This document shows positions 63,905-64,000 of a DNA stretch of 64,000 nucleotides, piece after piece (the first letter of the stretch is position 1; every line of letters starts with the position of its first letter). The DNA lies in contig JAJDCQ010000158.1 in the NCBI GenBank assembly GCA_029260755.1, positions 37,804 to 101,803 of the forward strand, given 5' to 3'. The stretch is from Planctomycetota bacterium (GTDB lineage: Bacteria > Planctomycetota > J058 > JAJDCQ01). Below the pieces are notes generated by a model. The model was not told where the DNA came from, ran no database searches, and saw only the letters and a list, made by a program, of their open reading frames with translations. The position numbers and the translations under genes were made by a program.

Positions 63905-63965
63905 GGGGTCAGGTCTCGGATGTTCGCATTAGGGGCGGTGATGCGAACCTACGTGGCCGGACCCC
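63905..63965. repeat. Nested inverted repeat near the right edge
   Basis: Outer arms GGGGTC (63905-63910) and GACCCC (63960-63965); inner arms GTTCGCAT (63922-63929) and ATGCGAAC (63941-63948). It begins about 20 bases after the WD40 kinase stop. The opening GGGGTCAGGTCTC resembles repeats that flank IS200/REP-associated transposase genes, but no transposase is visible before the window ends. The remaining bases to 64000 show no gene. Confidence 0.5.
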
Positions 63966-64000
63966 GTGGGACGTCCGCGGGCGTTGGGGCGGTGGGGGTG

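Overview
The window looks like chromosomal DNA of a very GC-rich bacterium, by eye about 70% G+C with strong G/C preference at third codon positions. The best guess is Planctomycetota, with Myxococcota as the alternative. The reasons are six very large membrane-anchored Hanks-type Ser/Thr kinases carrying TPR, WD40, jelly-roll-like or FGE-like sensor regions, many lone secreted proteins and lipoproteins of unknown function, a PqqB-like exported metallohydrolase, and Pro-Thr/Ala-rich linkers behind signal peptides. No rRNA, tRNA, CRISPR array, prophage or complete insertion sequence was seen. I annotate 41 protein genes and one doubtful gene remnant.

Layout. 1-5.95 kb: a Rieske oxygenase cut by the left edge, a COG4671-type glycosyltransferase that seems to start at a CTG, an aquaporin, a metzincin lipoprotein and a small secreted protein. 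5.97-10.1 kb (minus strand): a kinase-TPR protein followed by an exported PqqB-like lipoprotein. 10.2-14.6 kb: a HlyIII/PAQR membrane protein, a lipase-like hydrolase, two secreted unknowns and a DUF4291 protein. 14.6-18.9 kb (minus): two 511-residue secreted paralogues flanking a secreted 303-residue protein; the duplicated unit includes about 155 bp of upstream DNA. 19.1-25.3 kb: endonuclease I, a possible AfsA-like hotdog protein, a large toroid-like exported protein, and a crotonase coupled to an exported TPR-like protein. 25.4-34.4 kb: two more kinases around a beta-helix lipoprotein. 34.5-37.5 kb: a small membrane protein, a spermidine-synthase-like methyltransferase and a HEAT/zinc protein. 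37.7-42.9 kb: a TetR-MFP-RND efflux operon with a clear palindromic operator. 42.95-45.8 kb: a patch of lower GC with small lipoproteins, a VOC protein and a secreted unknown. 45.8-50.8 kb: a secreted paralogue of the 5.1 kb gene and a double-kinase/TPR/FGE-like protein. 50.8-55.4 kb (minus): two paralogous small membrane proteins behind a near-consensus sigma-70 promoter, then a LolD/MacB-type ABC transporter. 55.7-63.9 kb: two giant kinases overlapping by one base, one with jelly-roll-like domains and one with a long WD40 region. A nested inverted repeat lies at the right edge.

How the genes fit together: most of the window is cell-envelope sensing (kinases with exported or cytoplasmic protein-interaction regions) and secreted or lipid-anchored proteins, plus two export machines (RND efflux, ABC/FtsX). 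No catabolic or biosynthetic pathway can be assembled. The most unusual items are the duplicated 511-residue proteins with their control regions, the uncharacterised domain shared by two kinases, the double-kinase/FGE-like protein, and the two small membrane proteins with interchangeable charged tails. All function calls come from reading motifs; no database search was run.
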